Positions 1 through 5,307 of a stretch of 5,898 bases of DNA are shown here, piece after piece (positions within the stretch are counted from its first letter, which is position 1; each line of letters opens with the position of its first letter). The stretch comes from an uncultured Pseudomonadota bacterium. GTDB taxonomy: Bacteria > Myxococcota_A > UBA796 > CAJQPC01. The stretch is taken from assembly GCA_937915955.1 (NCBI GenBank), contig CALGIB010000446.1, forward strand, positions 1 through 5,898, given 5' to 3'. Below the pieces are notes generated by a model that was not told where the DNA came from, made no database searches, and saw nothing but the letters and a program-made list of their open reading frames with translations. The position numbers and the translations under genes were made by a program.

Positions 1-654
1 CCGCTGCGGGTCCGAACCGACCAGCAACAGGTCCGAGCGAGCGGGCAGCGCCAGCGCGCCCTCGGTCCAGAGCGCATCTACCAACAGCAGATCCGCCGCC
101 CTCGGCGAGTAGAGGACACGCGAGGCGCCGCCGAGGTCCTCGACCTGCAGCTTCGCCTCGGTGGACAGCTGCTGCCGGGCCAGGTCCAGCGCCTGCTCCA
201 CCTCGAGATCGTGCAGCCGAAGCTCGGCCTCGGTCACCCCTCGGCTGCTGCCCTCGGCGTCCAGCGAGGGCACCTCGACCAAGCCGGTCACCCAGGGTCG
301 GCCGGTCAGCTCCAGCCGTCGAGCCTGGTCGGCCGACATAAGCCGAGGCCGGATCAGCCCCAACCGGAAGGGCTCCGAGCGAGCCTGGGCGTTGCGACCC
401 TGCCGCTCGACCCAGGCGATGCGAGCGTCCTCGCACCGGGGTCCGGTCTGGCGACACTCCTCGAACAGCGCGCTCAGCTCGAGGCGCTGCTCGAAGCCAT
501 CCGGGGCGACCACGCGCAGGGCCAGGTCGCTGTCGATCCCGACCTGGTGCCGGGTCAGCCGGTGAGCCAGCCGCTCGGACATCTCGACCGTGAAGGCGCC
601 CGGATCGGGCAGGATCTCGGGCTCGGACGAGCAGGCGATCAGCAGCAACCACAT
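1..654 (-). CDS. Predicted lipoprotein with DUF1444-like pattern (3' end outside window)
   Basis: An open frame of 218 codons starts at ATG 654-652 and runs off the left edge. It is the only possible start: an in-frame TAG lies four codons upstream. The N-terminus MWLLLIAC-SS is a minimal lipoprotein signal, with seven residues before lipobox Cys8, so export and lipidation are predicted. The rest is soluble and charged. From memory its order of elements resembles DUF1444 (PF07285): an early segment like FTVEMSERLAHRL (21-33), then IRP (101-103), a WVTGLVEVPSLD strand-like stretch (121-132), a helix rich in AL.LAR (155-160), and near the end LPARSDLLLVGSD (203-215), which resembles the P-RD-LL motif of that family. 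DUF1444 has no firmly known reaction, so none is assigned. It is divergent from the thioredoxin gene at 709. Coding is well supported; the family call is tentative. Confidence 0.8.
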   Translation of the reverse strand, partial: MWLLLIACSSEPEILPDPGAFTVEMSERLAHRLTRHQVGIDSDLALRVVAPDGFEQRLELSALFEECRQTGPRCEDARIAWVERQGRNAQARSEPFRLGLIRPRLMSADQARRLELTGRPWVTGLVEVPSLDAEGSSRGVTEAELRLHDLEVEQALDLARQQLSTEAKLQVEDLGGASRVLYSPRAADLLLVDALWTEGALALPARSDLLLVGSDPQR

Positions 655-660
655 GCGCGC

Positions 661-666
661 ACTCTA
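661..666 (-). promoter_or_regulatory. Candidate leaderless -10 element of the DUF1444-like gene
   Basis: Read on the minus strand, positions 666 to 661 are TAGAGT, which fits TAnnnT. If transcription begins at the A of the ATG (654), this hexamer sits exactly at -12 to -7. There is no Shine-Dalgarno-like purine run in front of this ATG, which agrees with a leaderless transcript. No convincing -35 hexamer is visible; that zone is occupied by the inverted repeat at 668-692. Confidence 0.4.
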
Positions 667-667
667 T

Positions 668-692
668 CGGGCCGCGCTCTATCCGCGGCCCG
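668..692. repeat. GC-rich inverted repeat in divergent spacer (possible operator)
   Basis: CGGGCCGCG (668-676) and CGCGGCCCG (684-692) are perfect reverse complements of 9 bp separated by CTCTATC. The element lies between the start codons at 654 (minus) and 709 (plus), just upstream of the candidate -10 of the minus gene, where a repressor or activator would be expected to bind. CTCTAT occurs both before it (662-667) and in its loop (677-682). At this base composition a 9-bp GC palindrome is not rare by chance, so position is the main argument for a function. Confidence 0.35.
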
Positions 693-708
693 GCTCCGGG
701 GATAGGTT

Positions 709-1227
709 GTGGAACCTCGACCAGGGACCGGACTCTTGAAGGGCATGTGGCGCTACATCCGTGACTGGGGTCTGTCCATCGGCATCGCCGCGGCGGTGTT
801 CCTAACAATCCAGGCCTTCCGGCCCAAGCCCGACCTGCCCGACATCGCGCCGGACTTCGAGCTGGTGGACCTCAACGGCCACACCCACAAGCTGTCGGAG
901 TACCGCGGGCAGACGGTGGTGCTGAACTTCTGGGCGACCTGGTGCGGACCCTGCCGGACCGAGATCCCCACGTTCAACGAGTGGGCGGACGAGCACCCCG
1001 ACGTGCCCGTGCTGGGCATCAGCACCGACACCAGCGAGGCCAAGGTCAAGGCCACCGCCAAGCAGCTCAAGATGAGCTACCCGGTGATGCTCTCGGACGC
1101 TGCGACCGCCAACGCCTACGACATCGCCAGCCTGCCCACGACCATCGTGGTCGGCCCCGACGGCCAGGTCGAGGACGTGCACGTCGGCACGATGATGGGC
1201 TGGCAGCTGGACATGGCCACGCGCTGA
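709..1227 (+). CDS. Membrane-anchored TlpA/ResA-like thiol-disulfide oxidoreductase
   Basis: This 172-residue protein has a single hydrophobic anchor (about residues 21-36, GLSIGIAAAVFLTIQA) and then a thioredoxin fold that would face the periplasm. The redox site is WATWCGPC (Cys79, Cys82), the cis-proline is Pro143 in SLPTT, and the front of the domain has the AlkyhP_redox/TlpA pattern APDFELVDLNGHTHKLSEYRGQ. Such proteins reduce or shuffle disulfides, for example in cytochrome c maturation, but the partner is not shown here. The GTG at 709 follows a purine-rich GGGGATAGG (698-706); TTG 736 or ATG 745 are in-frame alternatives, and ATG 745 would give a more typical short cytoplasmic N-terminus (MWRYIRDWG). 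The C-terminus may be affected by a one-base deletion: adding one C near 1218-1220 would continue as MAHALIALE and stop at 1241. Confidence 0.9.
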   Translation: MEPRPGTGLLKGMWRYIRDWGLSIGIAAAVFLTIQAFRPKPDLPDIAPDFELVDLNGHTHKLSEYRGQTVVLNFWATWCGPCRTEIPTFNEWADEHPDVPVLGISTDTSEAKVKATAKQLKMSYPVMLSDAATANAYDIASLPTTIVVGPDGQVEDVHVGTMMGWQLDMATR

Positions 1228-1269
1228 TCGCGCTGGAATAAGCCCGCCCCTGGCACGCTCTGGCAGGGC

Positions 1270-1692
1270 ATGGACGCCTGGATCGCCGCGACAAGCCTTG
1301 GCCTGGGCCCTCGCCCGGGCGAGCTCGACGAGCTGCGGGCGGACCCCCGAGGCGCGCTGATCGCCCAGCTGGCAGACCGGGGCGCTCACGCGGCACCCGG
1401 CGATGCTGCTCTCCCTGGACAGCGTGCGCTCGATCGGGCCCGACAGCCCAATGGGACGGCGCCGCGGCGAGGGGGTGAACGAGAACCTGGCCCGGGAGAT
1501 CCTGGAGCTGCACACCCTGGGCGTGGACGGCGGCGACGAGCAGGCCGACGTCGAGGCGCTGGCCGCCATGCTGACGGGCTGGACGCTGGAGCCCGACGCT
1601 GACGGCTCGACCTTCGAGCCTCGGCGCCACCAGCCCGGACCGCAGCGGATGCTGGAGCGCTCTACGAGGACGAGGGGCGCAAGCAGGCCGCG
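1270..1692 (+). pseudogene. Remnant of a DUF1800 gene (internally deleted, frameshifted)
   Basis: Three pieces recall the DUF1800 family in order. Piece one (1270 to about 1378) reads MDAWIAATSLGLGPRPGELD, the usual N-terminus of these proteins. Piece two, in another frame (about 1382-1657), reads ALTRHPAMLLSLD, then the hallmark NENLAREILELHTLGV (1478-1525), ADVEALAAMLTGWT and an F-RRHQPGP stretch. Between them roughly 100 residues normally present (charged helices and the W-HF region) are missing. A third short piece, back in the first frame (about 1657-1692), reads ALYEDEGRKQAAGG, matching the Y-EGR motif that follows. The remaining C-terminal part, well over 100 residues in intact members, is absent. 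Intact DUF1800 proteins are usually exported and paired with DUF1501; their function is unknown. I read this as a decayed gene, though an assembly collapse would look the same. Confidence 0.75.
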
Positions 1693-1702
1693 GGGGGAGC
1701 GC

Positions 1703-1918
1703 CGCCCGGACGAGGACTTCATGCGGGAGATCGAGCTCCTCTACGCCGCCGATCCCCAGCTCGGCCCGCCGCTGCTAGAGGGCCTGGAGACCCGGCGCGA
1801 GCTGGGGATCACGGGGGGCCGAGGGCGCCAGGAGGCCGTGCGAGCGCTGGCCTCGGTGATGAGCCAGCCGGAGGGGCCGCAGGTCGGGGTCCTGGAGCTG
1901 GGCGGCTGGGACACCCAA
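1703..1918 (+). pseudogene. Remnant of a DUF1501 gene (middle part only)
   Basis: Directly after the DUF1800 remains, one frame reads DEDFMREIELLYAADPQLGP (1709-1768), a helix ending in LETRRELG, and QPEGPQVGVLELGGWDTQ (ending at 1918). The LYAADP and GP-V-VLELGGWDT-H patterns are characteristic of DUF1501, a family of twin-arginine-exported proteins usually encoded immediately downstream of DUF1800. The N-terminal half (signal and first domain) and everything after GGWDT, including the later SEFGRT-type motif and C-terminus, are missing. The homology stops at 1918, one base before the stop codon of the minus-strand gene at 1919. The frame stays open into that gene's antisense only because the region is so GC-rich. 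Confidence 0.75.
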
Positions 1919-2728
1919 TCAACACTCGTTCTCGACGATCTGGTTCGCCGCGTCCTGGCAGTCGCAGCCGTCGCAGCTGTAGGTGCGCCCGTTCACCTCG
2001 TACCAGCACTCCCCGCTGGGGGACGCGCAAGCCTGGATGTTGGTGCCCGGGCAGAGCTCCTGGCTGGTGCACTGGTCGCCGACGGAGCCGCCGGGCTCGT
2101 CCTCCTCGTCGAGGAGCACCTCGCAGGCCTCGACCGCGTCCTCGTTGGAGTAGTGCCGCCCCTGATCGCAGCCCGCCTGGCTCCCAGCCACGAGCTGCCC
2201 CTCGACCTCCATCCAGCAGCCCTCGTTGAAGATCAGGCTGTAGACGTCCTGGGGGTCGATCGGGTTGGGGAACTCGCCGCAGTACTCGATGGTCCGGCCG
2301 TCCGCGCACTCGCCGACCCAGGTGCACCAGGTGAACGTCGAGCCGGTGCCGTAGGTGCAGTCGCCGTACTCACAGTCCGGCCCGTCGGGCTGCGTGGTGT
2401 AGTGGTCCGTGTCGTAGTGCGGGCACCGATAGACGCGGAACATGCAGCCGCCGCCGCCGCTCAAGCTGCCGTCGTAGCACTTCTCGATGTCGTAGTAGTC
2501 GTCGTCCAGGCAGATCTCGTCTCGGCCCGCGTACACGAAGTCCTCCACGTCCTCTTCGCAGACGCAGGTGTCCAGCCCCATCGGCGGTCGCCCCTCGGTG
2601 CCCGCCTCGAACTCCTCGAGGTCGGCGAGCATCGCCTCCACGTTGGCGGGATCGTAGGTCGCCCCACCGAGGCACCCGAGGAACAGAGACGCCGCGAACG
2701 GCAGGACGACAGCGCGGAGAGAAGGCAT
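1919..2728 (-). CDS. Cysteine-rich acidic predicted lipoprotein, 269 aa
   Basis: The protein begins MPSLRAVVLPFAASLFLGC, a signal peptide with a slightly non-canonical lipobox (FLG-Cys19), so it is probably exported and lipid-anchored. The mature part has 22 further cysteines (from Cys55 to Cys269, the last residue), an even number compatible with 11 disulfides. It is strongly acidic and rich in Tyr, Trp and Gly, with a GGGG stretch at 91-94. Two similar units are visible near the C-terminus: CWMEVEG (171-177) and CWYEVNG (241-247), each followed by more cysteines. I do not recognise a named family. The start is supported by the signal sequence and by GGGAAGA on the minus strand about seven bases upstream of ATG 2728. 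Its stop touches the DUF1501 remnant. The nearby TlpA-like thioredoxin could in principle act on such a substrate, but this is speculation. Confidence 0.85.
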   Translation of the reverse strand: MPSLRAVVLPFAASLFLGCLGGATYDPANVEAMLADLEEFEAGTEGRPPMGLDTCVCEEDVEDFVYAGRDEICLDDDYYDIEKCYDGSLSGGGGCMFRVYRCPHYDTDHYTTQPDGPDCEYGDCTYGTGSTFTWCTWVGECADGRTIEYCGEFPNPIDPQDVYSLIFNEGCWMEVEGQLVAGSQAGCDQGRHYSNEDAVEACEVLLDEEDEPGGSVGDQCTSQELCPGTNIQACASPSGECWYEVNGRTYSCDGCDCQDAANQIVENEC

Positions 2729-2754
2729 GCCGCATCTTCCCGGGCGGCTGGGTC

Positions 2755-2786
2755 CGAGACCATCCCTCGGTTGGGGGATGGTCTCG
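2755..2786. repeat. 12-bp perfect inverted repeat in divergent spacer
   Basis: CGAGACCATCCC (2755-2766) and GGGATGGTCTCG (2775-2786) are perfect reverse complements with TCGGTTGG between them; a wobble pair and a further C-G pair could close the loop to GGTT. It is centred between the starts of the minus gene at 2728 and the plus gene at 2823, about 27 and 37 bases from each ATG. No T-run follows on either strand and it lies upstream of both genes, so it is not a terminator. A shared operator or a 5'-UTR hairpin is more likely. Confidence 0.55.
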
Positions 2787-2813
2787 TGAGCGCCTCGGTT
2801 CCAGGTTGGTCCC

Positions 2814-2819
2814 GGAGGT
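2814..2819 (+). promoter_or_regulatory. Ribosome binding site GGAGGT
   Basis: GGAGGT ends three bases before ATG 2823. It is the clearest Shine-Dalgarno sequence in the window and supports this start. The frame is closed upstream by TGA at 2787-2789, and no other start codon lies between. Confidence 0.6.
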
Positions 2820-2822
2820 CCG

Positions 2823-3221
2823 ATGCTCCTGCTGCTCTCCGCGTGCGCGCTGATGTTCCCCGGAAACGACGACGAGGCCGAGGACTCGGAGGCGCCGCCC
2901 GCCTACGAGCCACCGCCGGCGCCGGCGACCTGCGTCATGAGCCTGGGCCTGGACGCGTGCAGCGAACACATGGCCTACGTGGACTGGGTCATCCTCGACG
3001 CGGCGGACCGGACCTACGACGGCCGGGCCGAGGGTGACCTGGAGGAGCAGCAGCTGGCCGAGGTCGTTCGAGGTGACCTGGAGCTCAAGCTCGACCTGGT
3101 GCTGTCTGGGACCTGGGAGTGGGACGCCACCGGCGACAGCCACCTGGAGGAGGTCTACGAGGTCGACTGCGACAGCTCCGAGGAGACCTTCACCTTCAAC
3201 TGCGACTTCCACGACCGCTGA
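2823..3221 (+). CDS. Small acidic predicted lipoprotein, 132 aa
   Basis: The N-terminus MLLLLSAC-AL is a seven-residue signal with an SA-Cys8 lipobox, so lipidation at Cys8 is predicted. Residues 13-36 form a disordered acidic and proline-rich tether (GNDDEAEDSEAPP, then PPPAPA). The folded part (37-132) has four cysteines (37, 46, 116, 127), enough for two disulfides, and alternating beta-like stretches such as DLELKLDLVLSGTWEWD (85-101). GDLE occurs twice 13 codons apart, reflected in a 12-base direct repeat at 3033-3044 and 3072-3083. No family is recognised. The gene is divergent from the cysteine-rich lipoprotein and converges on the deoxyhypusine synthase-like gene with nine bases between the two stops. 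The two lipoproteins share a regulatory spacer and may be co-expressed. Confidence 0.82.
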   Translation: MLLLLSACALMFPGNDDEAEDSEAPPAYEPPPAPATCVMSLGLDACSEHMAYVDWVILDAADRTYDGRAEGDLEEQQLAEVVRGDLELKLDLVLSGTWEWDATGDSHLEEVYEVDCDSSEETFTFNCDFHDR

Positions 3222-3230
3222 AGCAGGGCC

Positions 3231-4385
3231 TCAGTCCAGCTCGGAGCCCCGAAAGCCGGGCAGGTCGATCGCGGGCGAGCTGGCCACGACCCCGGCCTTG
3301 TCCAGCCGCTCGGCGACGCCCTTGACCAGCAGCGGCCAGACCGTGGTCGCGTCCGAGAACACCTCGGCGTAGCGACCGCCTTCGCTGACGGGCACGAACT
3401 TGCCCCAGGACACGCCCTCGCTGTAGGTGCAGCCGCTCAGCCCGCCCCAGTGCACGGGCTCGGGGCAGATGCGCACGGCGTAGCGGAAGCGGTTCAGGCC
3501 CTCGGACCGATCCAGCGCGCGGTTCATGTAGTCGACGAACGGGCTGGCCTGCTGGGCCCAGTTCCGGGGCACGCCGCCGCCGATCGTGAAGATGCCGAGC
3601 TGGTCGGCGTCCAGGACGAAGCGCGTGTAGTGGGCCAGGTCGTAGAAGGGGTCGTAGCGGCTGCGAAGCCCGCCCAGCGCGTCGCGGATGCTGAGCTCCG
3701 GGTTCCCGGACAGGATCTGCTCCATGTAGAAGGTGGCCAGATCCAGGCCCATCTCGCTGTCGGTCAGCGCCGGGATGTAGACCGGCACGCCCTTGCGGTA
3801 GCAGGCGGCCAGGACGCCGCGGACGCCGGGCTCGGCCAGGTGCTTGCCGATGTACTGGGTCAGCTTGCGGCTGCCGTAGTTGCCGTCGACCGTCATGTCG
3901 CGGAACACCGCGCGCAGGATGTGCCCCAGGTCGTTGAGGTTCTCCTCGAGCTCGTAGGTGTCGTAGACCCGGTTGTAGCCCTTCTCGAAGAGCTCCTCGT
4001 CGTCGAGCTCGACCTTGGCCTTGAAGTGGCTGGCCCCGGTGAGCTCGACCAGCCCGTGGGTCATCAGCGCGCCTGTGCTGACGATGCACTGGACCCAGCC
4101 GCGCTCGACCATCTCGGTGATGACCAGGCCCATCTTGGCCACCGTCATCGCGCCCGAGAGCGTCAGGACCACACTGCAGCGCGGGTTGGCCGCCATCTCG
4201 GCGAGCACCTCGGCGGCCTCGCCCAGGCGGCGCCCCGAGAAGCTGGTCAAGGCCATCGCGGCCAGCATCTCGTCGCTGTCGTGGATCTTCGAGATGTCCA
4301 GGCTGGTCAGGGGCTCGAGCTGGTCCTCGGCCCCTCGGCTCAGGTCGCGGGTCTCGGTGAAGCGGAGGTCGTTCTTGTCAGACAT
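3231..4385 (-). CDS. Deoxyhypusine synthase family protein (probable polyamine enzyme)
   Basis: This 384-residue cytoplasmic protein is full length for the bacterial deoxyhypusine synthase-like family. Visible motifs in order: FSGRRLGEAAEVL (49-61), VVLTLSGAMTVAKMG (72-86), IVSTGALMTHGLVEL (101-115) in the NAD-binding fold, RVYDTYELEE (139-148), CYRKGVPVYIPALTDSE (195-211), IGGGVPRNWAQQ (268-279) and SGCTYSEGVSWGK (317-329). Lys329 in SWGK corresponds to the lysine that forms the aminobutyl enzyme intermediate in eukaryotic deoxyhypusine synthase, so the enzyme should be active. Bacteria lack hypusinated eIF5A; in cyanobacteria a homologue (SpeY) is needed for homospermidine synthesis. An NAD-dependent aminobutyl transfer between polyamines is therefore the best guess, with the acceptor unknown. 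It is divergent from the ADP-ribosylglycohydrolase with only 22 bases between the start codons. Confidence 0.92.
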   Translation of the reverse strand: MSDKNDLRFTETRDLSRGAEDQLEPLTSLDISKIHDSDEMLAAMALTSFSGRRLGEAAEVLAEMAANPRCSVVLTLSGAMTVAKMGLVITEMVERGWVQCIVSTGALMTHGLVELTGASHFKAKVELDDEELFEKGYNRVYDTYELEENLNDLGHILRAVFRDMTVDGNYGSRKLTQYIGKHLAEPGVRGVLAACYRKGVPVYIPALTDSEMGLDLATFYMEQILSGNPELSIRDALGGLRSRYDPFYDLAHYTRFVLDADQLGIFTIGGGVPRNWAQQASPFVDYMNRALDRSEGLNRFRYAVRICPEPVHWGGLSGCTYSEGVSWGKFVPVSEGGRYAEVFSDATTVWPLLVKGVAERLDKAGVVASSPAIDLPGFRGSELD

Positions 4386-4401
4386 GGCCCCGGTCTAACC
4401 T
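4375..4401 (+). promoter_or_regulatory. Candidate leaderless promoter of the ADP-ribosylglycohydrolase gene
   Basis: TAACCT (4396-4401) lies exactly at -12 to -7 if transcription starts at the A of ATG 4408, and fits TAnnnT. TTGTCA (4375-4380), inside the first codons of the opposing gene, matches five of six bases of a -35 box, with a short 15-base spacer. Only a weak purine patch (CAGG) precedes the ATG, consistent with little or no leader. Confidence 0.4.
4392..4397 (-). promoter_or_regulatory. Candidate -10 element of the deoxyhypusine synthase-like gene
   Basis: Read on the minus strand, 4397 to 4392 is TAGACC, at -12 to -7 from the A of ATG 4385. The first two bases fit TAnnnT and the last does not. 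It shares its TA step (4396-4397) with the -10 hexamer of the plus-strand gene, making a back-to-back arrangement. No -35 box is evident on this strand. Confidence 0.3.
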
Positions 4402-4407
4402 GCAGGC

Positions 4408-5307
4408 ATGGATCATCGACACCGAGCGCTGGGGGGCCTCTACGGGGCCCTGGTCGGAGACGCCCTGGGCGTGCCCTACGAGTTCCGCGGCGCGCACGAG
4501 CTGCCCGAGGACACCGCCCTGGAGATGGAGCCACCGGCGGGCTGGCGCCGCACCTACGCGCGCGTCCCCAGCGGCACCTGGTCCGATGACGGGGCGCTGC
4601 TGCTCTGCCTCGCGGCTTCGCTGGGGGACCGCGGAGAGTTGGACCTGCAGGACCTCTCCGACCGGATGCTCGAGTGGCGGAACGCCGGGTACCTCGCGGT
4701 GGACCAGGCGGTCTTCGACATCGGCGACCGCACCTCGAGCTCGCTGACCGCGATCGAGCAGGGCGTCCCCCCCGAGCGCTCCGGCGGCACCTCCGAGAGC
4801 GCCAACGGCAACGGCTCGCTGATGCGGGCGCTGCCGCTGGCGGTCTGGCATCGGGGCTCGGACGAGGAGCTGATCCGGGACGCCACGAGGCAGTCGCTGC
4901 CTACCCACGCGCACCCCCGGTCGACGCTGGCCTGCGCGCTCTACTGCCTGTGGGTGCGGGGCCTCCTGCGCGAGGTCGACGAGCCCTGGCAGCGCGCCGT
5001 CTCCACACTGGCGAGGCTACAGCCCCACCCCGAGCTGGAGCTCGTCCTGGCCGACCGACCGCTGCGAGGCTCGGGCTACGTGCTGGACAGCCTGCACGCC
5101 GCCCAGCGGCTGGTAGAGGGCTGCGACAGCTTCGAGGAGGCGGTCCGAGCTGCGGTGAAGCTGGGCGAGGACACCGACACGACGGCCTGCATCACCGGGG
5201 GCGCCGCGGGCGTGAAGTGGGGCCTGGAGGGCGTCCCCGAGCGCTGGCTGAGCGCGCTGAGGGGCCGCGAGGTCTGCGACCCCATCTTCCAGGCGCTGCT
5301 GGCCTGA
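4408..5307 (+). CDS. ADP-ribosylglycohydrolase family protein (DraG/ARH-like)
   Basis: A 299-residue, full-length member of the ADP-ribosylglycohydrolase family, which uses two metal ions to remove ADP-ribose from proteins, nucleic acids or small molecules. Motifs in order: GALVGDALGVPYEF (13-26), GTWSDDGALLLCLA (56-69) giving the first metal ligands Ser59, Asp60 and Asp61, FDIGDRTSSSL (103-113), NGNGSLMRALPLA (133-145), THAHPRS (166-172), GSGYVLDSLHAA (221-232), and KLGEDTDTTACITGGAAG (251-268) giving the second metal set Asp255, Asp257 and Thr258. The residue after the DD pair is Gly where DraG has Thr; as I recall, WSDDGA is common in one bacterial subfamily, so activity is not excluded. 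No nitrogenase or ADP-ribosyltransferase gene is nearby, so the substrate is unknown. Its TGA touches the stop of the following convergent gene. Confidence 0.93.
   Translation: MDHRHRALGGLYGALVGDALGVPYEFRGAHELPEDTALEMEPPAGWRRTYARVPSGTWSDDGALLLCLAASLGDRGELDLQDLSDRMLEWRNAGYLAVDQAVFDIGDRTSSSLTAIEQGVPPERSGGTSESANGNGSLMRALPLAVWHRGSDEELIRDATRQSLPTHAHPRSTLACALYCLWVRGLLREVDEPWQRAVSTLARLQPHPELELVLADRPLRGSGYVLDSLHAAQRLVEGCDSFEEAVRAAVKLGEDTDTTACITGGAAGVKWGLEGVPERWLSALRGREVCDPIFQALLA

Noticed and set aside
211..705. A 164-codon plus-strand frame over the DUF1444-like gene
   Set aside because: The minus strand shows a lipoprotein signal and family-like motifs over the same bases; the plus translation shows neither.
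1251..1265. A sigma-54-like promoter (TGGCACG then TGGCA) in front of the DUF1800 remnant
   Set aside because: The distance between the GG and GC elements is one base short of the strict sigma-54 spacing, and it ends four bases before the ATG, leaving no room for a normal start.
1403..3037. A 544-codon open frame on the plus strand
   Set aside because: Its first part carries real DUF1800/DUF1501 remnants, but after 1918 it is only the antisense of the cysteine-rich lipoprotein and then out of frame with the gene at 2823. The Val/Ala/Leu-rich translation has no domain character.
2370..3212. A 280-codon minus-strand frame spanning both lipoprotein genes
   Set aside because: It is antisense to one lipoprotein gene and out of frame with the other, with an Arg-rich low-complexity C-terminal half.
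3222..3230. A terminator between the convergent genes
   Set aside because: Only nine bases separate the stops and no hairpin with a T-run is visible there.
3450..4589. A 379-codon open frame on the plus strand opposite the deoxyhypusine synthase-like gene
   Set aside because: It is a GC-driven shadow: the minus strand has full-length homology and the plus translation is low-complexity.
4408..5307. An inactive ADP-ribosylglycohydrolase because Gly follows the DD pair
   Set aside because: The metal-binding Ser/Thr-Asp-Asp and Asp-x-Asp-Thr residues are all present, and SDDG seems to be a subfamily variant and not a lesion.
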